A DNA stretch of 18,211 nucleotides from Chloroflexota bacterium. Its GTDB lineage: Bacteria; Chloroflexota; Dehalococcoidia; SZUA-161. The DNA lies in NCBI GenBank assembly GCA_030668425.1, contig DAOUTY010000007.1:1-18211 (forward strand). Direction: 5' to 3'. The notes below the pieces were generated by a model. The model saw only the letters and a list, made by a program, of their open reading frames with translations, had not been told where the DNA came from and made no database searches. The translations under genes and the position numbers were made by a program. Positions 14,767-18,211 of the stretch are shown piece after piece. The stretch's first letter is position 1; the number at the start of each line of letters is the position of its first letter.

Positions 14767-15249
14767 TTGCTTAGCAAGAGTTTCAGGCCGGCATATATGA
14801 TAGTGGCCGGAAGGTTCAAGGAACACGAAGGGAGTCACGGAGGTATCTTCTGGGACGACAGAGATCCGGACTATGCCGGCAAAGAAGGCGTTGTTTGCGG
14901 GTATATCTTCAGAAAGGTTTGCCCTTGTAATGTTGACCTGAAGCATCTGAAGGTGGAAGGGAATGGTGACGTGTTCCACCTGATAGATAATGGTGTTCAG
15001 ATTGGTACTGCAATTGTGAGCTATTTTCACGAAAGGTACGCGGATGTCTACATCGAGACCTTGGAGCCTTTCCAACGCAGGGGCTGTGCGACCAAGCTGC
15101 TCGGCTGGGTCAGTGACTGGTTGACGGACAATGGCTATATTCACGAAGGTGGATGTGCTGTGGACAACCGCGCCAGTCTCGGTTTGCATCTGAAGCTGGG
15201 GTTTGAGGTGGATGGGCACATACGCTGGTCAGAAAATTCCAGTGCATAG
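14767..15249 (+). CDS. GNAT-family N-acetyltransferase
   Basis: A protein of about 160 aa that likely transfers an acetyl group from acetyl-CoA to an unknown amine. The TTG at 14767 has GGGGAG nine bases upstream and is preferred; the frame is open from a GTG at 14728 that has no ribosome-binding site. The C-terminal half carries the GNAT core: a beta strand Y-I-E-T-L-E-P, the pyrophosphate loop Q-R-R-G-C-A (about residues 103-108), a helix, then D-N-R-A-S-L-G-L-H-L-K-L-G-F (about 133-146), which is the conserved end of the fold. The N-terminal half (about 1-70) is divergent and has three cysteines close together. Substrate unknown. It appears to be a single gene. Confidence 0.75.
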   Translation: MLSKSFRPAYMIVAGRFKEHEGSHGGIFWDDRDPDYAGKEGVVCGYIFRKVCPCNVDLKHLKVEGNGDVFHLIDNGVQIGTAIVSYFHERYADVYIETLEPFQRRGCATKLLGWVSDWLTDNGYIHEGGCAVDNRASLGLHLKLGFEVDGHIRWSENSSA

Positions 15250-15571
15250 CATGTGGGCTTTGTGAGAGTACCTGTCGGCTCCAGTGCATAGCTGAACTTT
15301 GTAGTTCACTTCTTCTGCTCAACCACTTCCACACTTCTCAAATACGTAGAACGCTAAGTCAAGCTGATTTTGACCCCTTCAACTAGTAGACTAATCTTGG
15401 TCGAAGATTGCCTCCTCAATGTAATAGCCACCTTATTTCTCGGAATGTGATGGCTATTTAATGCTATACTGCCTATAATGTCCTGAAGCACTGTACAAGG
15501 GGAGAAAGTTGCGGAACGGTCGCTTGTAAGTGTGCGATATCGCCCCGGACTTTAGGCTGCTTTAGGAAATC
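15250..15571. other. Intergenic region upstream of the GH15 gene
   Basis: No gene is seen. A 13-base direct repeat TCCAGTGCATAGC occurs at 15238-15250 (over the acetyltransferase stop codon) and again at 15280-15292. A short GAACT/AGTTC stem is near 15294-15307. Nearer the GH15 gene, AATAGCCA (15423-15430) and TGGCTATT (15451-15458) are inverted copies. Two -10-like boxes follow, TATACT (15465-15470) and TATAAT (15474-15479), neither with a good -35, suggesting an activator-dependent promoter. Confidence 0.45.
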
Positions 15572-17371
15572 ATGGCCTACAAAGGTATCGGAGAATACGG
15601 GCTGATTGGTAACAGCCGCGCGGCTGCGCTGGTGAGTACCGATGGCTCTATCGACTGGTGCTGTCTGCCTAGATTCGATTCCCCCAGCATATTTGCCGCC
15701 ATACTCGATGATGAAAAGGGCGGTAGATTTTACATCAGGCCGCAGACACCGTTTCAAACTCGTCAGGCTTATTTACCCGATACGAACGTGCTTCAGACTA
15801 CCTTTCAGACTGAGACAGGCACAGTGAATGTAGTCGATTTCATGCCTTGCTATCGAACCTCCCGACGGGGGCTGCCCCAATTTACTGAGATACACCGCCT
15901 GGTCGATTGCACTGAGGGCTGGGTGCCCCTCGAGGTTGTATTTGAACCAAGGCTAAACTATGCCAGAGGCGATACCTTGATAGGTGCTGCCAAATATGGT
16001 GTCACGGTGAAGGGGGAGAATGATAGCATGGCTTTGTGCTCTCTGGTTCCATTTGCCATCAACGGTGGTAGAGCTGTCGGCAGCTTTGAGCTTGGGCAGG
16101 GAGAGAGCACTCAGTTCATACTGCGCTATGGGGCGGACCAACCCTGGCCACCTGGCATCTACCGCGCTCAGGGTAAGTTGGAGAGGACGGTAGCCTACTG
16201 GGAGGAGAAAGCTGGGGGCTGTGTTTACTCCGGGCCGTGGCGCGAGGCCATCGTGCGCTCCTATCTTGCTCTGCACCTGATGATGTATTTACCAACGGGA
16301 GCCATTATAGCTGCTCCTACCACCTCCCTTCCCGAGCAGATCGGTGGCGAACGTAACTGGGACTATCGTTTTGCCTGGCTCAGGGATGCCTCCCTAACAC
16401 TCAACGCCCTTTTTCAGCTCGGCCACACGGAGGAGGCCCTGGGGTTCTTCAACTGGTTAGTCACCTTATGTGACAAGTGCGGGGCCAAGGCCCAAATCCT
16501 CTATGATATTGATTATGAGCATCCTCTCAAAGAGCAGATACTCGACCATCTCAGAGGGTACAGGGATTCACGGCCCGTACGAATTGGCAATGACGCCTAC
16601 GGGCAGCTGCAACTCGATGTTTTTGGAGAGGTGATTGAGGCTGCTTACAATTATCTTGGCCTTGGGGGCTATATATCGCGCCGCACATGGCAATCATTGG
16701 AGAGCTTTGTAGATGCTGCCTGCGAGAACTGGCAAAGGGCGGACAGCGGTATTTGGGAGGTGAGGGGTGGCCCCTATCATTTTGTCCATTCCAAGCTCAT
16801 GTGTTGGGTAGCTGTGGACAGGGGGATCAAAATTGCGGAAGAGCTGGGCTACAGAGGGAAAATTGCGGGCTGGCGGGAAAAAGCCCAGGATATCCGGGAT
16901 GACATACTGACCAGGGGATGGAATCCGCAGAAGCGGGCCTTTACCCAGCACTACGACACCCCGGCACTGGATGCGAGCAATCTCCTGATGCCTCTTTTTG
17001 GCTTCTTGCCCTTCTCAGACGAACGGGTCACCTCAACGATAGAACGCACTATGGAAGAGCTGAGCTTGAATGGCCTGCTGCAAAGGTATAGGACCGATGA
17101 GACCGATGACGGGCTCATCGGGTCCGAGGGAGCATTTCTGTGGTGTTCATTCTGGCTGGTAAGAAACCTGCTGAAGATGGGAAAGGTGGACGACGCTGTG
17201 GCTCTGTACGAAAGATTGATTGGCTACAGCAATCACCTGGGCCTTTTATCGGAAATGGTGGACCCAGCCACGGGGGAAGCCCTGGGCAACTTCCCTCAGG
17301 CGCTTACCCACCTGGCAGTGATCACAACCGGGCTTGATCTGACCAGAGCTCTGGAAGAGAAGAAAGCGTAG
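15572..17371 (+). CDS. GH15 family glucoamylase-type glycoside hydrolase
   Basis: A 599-aa inverting glycoside hydrolase of family 15, the family of bacterial glucoamylases and of GH15 trehalases. It would release glucose from alpha-glucans or trehalose. The N-terminal beta-sandwich (about 1-215) opens with I-G-E-Y-G-L-I-G-N and D-G-S-I-D-W-C-C-L-P-R-F-D-S, standard for the bacterial forms. The (alpha/alpha)6-barrel follows with N-W-D-Y-R-F-A-W-L-R-D-A-S (262-274) and N-D-A-Y-G-Q-L-Q-L-D-V (340-350). The two catalytic glutamates are most likely E396 in W-E-V-R-G and E519 in G-S-E-G-A-F. There is no signal peptide, so it acts inside the cell, perhaps on glycogen or trehalose. TAGGA lies 4-5 bases before the ATG. 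A glucose dehydrogenase gene follows 27 bases downstream. Glucoamylase and trehalase cannot be told apart here. Confidence 0.92.
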   Translation: MAYKGIGEYGLIGNSRAAALVSTDGSIDWCCLPRFDSPSIFAAILDDEKGGRFYIRPQTPFQTRQAYLPDTNVLQTTFQTETGTVNVVDFMPCYRTSRRGLPQFTEIHRLVDCTEGWVPLEVVFEPRLNYARGDTLIGAAKYGVTVKGENDSMALCSLVPFAINGGRAVGSFELGQGESTQFILRYGADQPWPPGIYRAQGKLERTVAYWEEKAGGCVYSGPWREAIVRSYLALHLMMYLPTGAIIAAPTTSLPEQIGGERNWDYRFAWLRDASLTLNALFQLGHTEEALGFFNWLVTLCDKCGAKAQILYDIDYEHPLKEQILDHLRGYRDSRPVRIGNDAYGQLQLDVFGEVIEAAYNYLGLGGYISRRTWQSLESFVDAACENWQRADSGIWEVRGGPYHFVHSKLMCWVAVDRGIKIAEELGYRGKIAGWREKAQDIRDDILTRGWNPQKRAFTQHYDTPALDASNLLMPLFGFLPFSDERVTSTIERTMEELSLNGLLQRYRTDETDDGLIGSEGAFLWCSFWLVRNLLKMGKVDDAVALYERLIGYSNHLGLLSEMVDPATGEALGNFPQALTHLAVITTGLDLTRALEEKKA

Positions 17372-17398
17372 GACAGAAAGGACCTCGGGAGGCGGGAT

Positions 17399-18211
17399 AT
17401 GAAGGCTGGAGCAGTTACACCAGGTCAAAAGGATAGCGCCAGGGTTGTTGAAATGGATTCTCCTGTATCAGGGCAGGGTGAAGTTCTTGTAAAGATAATC
17501 GAAGTCGGTATCGACGGCACAGATATGGAAATCAGCCAGGGAAACATGGGGAAGGCTCCTCAGGGCCAGGATTTCCTTGTCCTGGGCCACGAAGCGCTGG
17601 GCGAGGTTGAGAGAATCAGCGGCGCTGATCTCCAGGAGGGCGACCTTGTGGTGCCGCTAGTGAGACGGCCGGATGGCTGCGTCAATTGCCGCAGCGGGCA
17701 ATCTGACATGTGCATTGAGGGTAATTACAAGGAGTGCGGTATCTTGGGAGCGCACGGATTCCTGCGTGAGTATTTGGTTGAGGAACCACCTTTCTTAGTG
17801 AAAGTACCTCGCAACATAAAGCACGTAGCAGTGCTCACGGAACCAGTGAGTATCGTGACCAAAGGGGTTGCCCAGTCAGTGGAGGTTCACAGCCGTTGCG
17901 CCAATCCCATGCAGGTGGCGCTGGTGCTGGGAGCCGGCTCGCTGGGGTTGCTGGCTACTGCTTTCCTGCGCCTGCAAGGCATCGATACCCATACACTGGA
18001 TATACAACCGAAATCGAGCTTAAGAGGGCAACTGGTGGAGGCGACAGGTGCTACTTATCTGGATGGTCGCGAAATAGAGATTGCCAAGCTCCCGCGACAG
18101 CTGGGCAATCTAGACCTCATAGTGCAGGCTACTGGCAGCAGCGCCGTTGCTTTTCAGGCAATGAGTGCGCTGGGGGTGAATGGAGTGCTCTGTCTACTAG
18201 GGGTATCAACT
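17399..18211 (+). CDS. Glucose 1-dehydrogenase, archaeal type (partial at window end)
   Basis: 271 codons of an open gene cut by the right edge; the family is about 350-370 aa. GGGAGG six bases before the ATG at 17399 supports the start. It is a zinc-dependent medium-chain dehydrogenase that oxidises glucose to gluconolactone with NAD(P)+. The catalytic zinc site reads D39 in G-I-D-G-T-D, H64-E65 in L-G-H-E, and E148 in T-E-P. The stretch from R90-P91 to K135, with G-I-L-G-A-H-G-F and a following L-V-K-V-P, matches the Sulfolobus/Haloferax glucose dehydrogenases rather than ordinary alcohol dehydrogenases. Cysteines 94, 97, 105 and 113 may hold a structural zinc. The Rossmann motif G-A-G-S-L-G is at about 176-181. 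Directly downstream of the GH15 gene, it probably takes up the released glucose. Confidence 0.88.
   Translation, partial: MKAGAVTPGQKDSARVVEMDSPVSGQGEVLVKIIEVGIDGTDMEISQGNMGKAPQGQDFLVLGHEALGEVERISGADLQEGDLVVPLVRRPDGCVNCRSGQSDMCIEGNYKECGILGAHGFLREYLVEEPPFLVKVPRNIKHVAVLTEPVSIVTKGVAQSVEVHSRCANPMQVALVLGAGSLGLLATAFLRLQGIDTHTLDIQPKSSLRGQLVEATGATYLDGREIEIAKLPRQLGNLDLIVQATGSSAVAFQAMSALGVNGVLCLLGVST

Noticed and set aside
15340..15385. Sequence resembling an insertion-sequence end (TCAAGCTGATTTTGACC)
   Set aside because: Only one end is visible, with no transposase gene or target duplication nearby; the resemblance is too slight to call.

Overview
This is a bacterial chromosomal window with moderate GC. 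Genes are tightly packed, have Shine-Dalgarno sites and often use TTG starts. Nothing in it fixes the taxon. The mix of an iron-sulfur-rich glutamate synthase without a GltD subunit, an MvhD-type electron-transfer protein, an AbrB/ArsM arsenic module and an archaeal-type glucose dehydrogenase suggests an anaerobic or facultative sediment or groundwater bacterium. Chloroflexota is my best guess, at low confidence. No tRNA, rRNA, CRISPR array, intact transposon or prophage was seen.

Layout. Positions 1-630 hold the start of a lipoprotein gene and a 90-aa two-helix membrane protein, both on the minus strand, with a perfect-consensus promoter (TTGACA-16-TATAAT) before the second. Positions 655-765 hold three back-to-back hairpins that look like a REP-type intergenic repeat. 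Positions 984-3689 (+) encode a P2A-type Ca2+-transporting ATPase. Positions 11349-3850 (minus) form one compact operon read in the order hisH, hisF, an mvhD-like gene, a 1001-aa ferredoxin/GltS-synthase fusion, and an 876-aa glutaminase plus GXGXG protein. Gaps are 0 to 28 bases. Positions 11763-13008 (+) encode a Cys-containing AbrB-type regulator and an ArsM arsenite methyltransferase behind a clear promoter with tandem repeats. Positions 14261-13032 (minus) encode a CPA2 cation/proton antiporter that converges on arsM. Positions 14262-14766 are mostly gene-poor and hold a possible remnant of a histidine kinase. Next on the plus strand come a GNAT acetyltransferase, a GH15 glucoamylase-type hydrolase and an archaeal-type glucose dehydrogenase cut by the window end.

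How the genes fit together. The centrepiece is the glutamate synthase. The usual single chain (glutaminase, FMN synthase barrel, GXGXG) is rearranged. The glutaminase and GXGXG parts are fused in one protein. The synthase barrel is in a second protein that is itself an internal duplication of a [ferredoxin + barrel] module, and its first barrel is degenerate. There is no NADPH-oxidising GltD. An MvhD-like iron-sulfur protein sits in its place, six bases upstream of the synthase gene, which suggests reduction by a ferredoxin- or heterodisulfide-reductase-like electron supply. The same operon carries HisHF, another glutamine-consuming, glutamate-releasing enzyme. The GH15 hydrolase and glucose dehydrogenase form a plausible glucan to glucose to gluconolactone pair. 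The AbrB-like protein and ArsM form a plausible arsenic-responsive pair. All functions are inferred from motifs read by eye.
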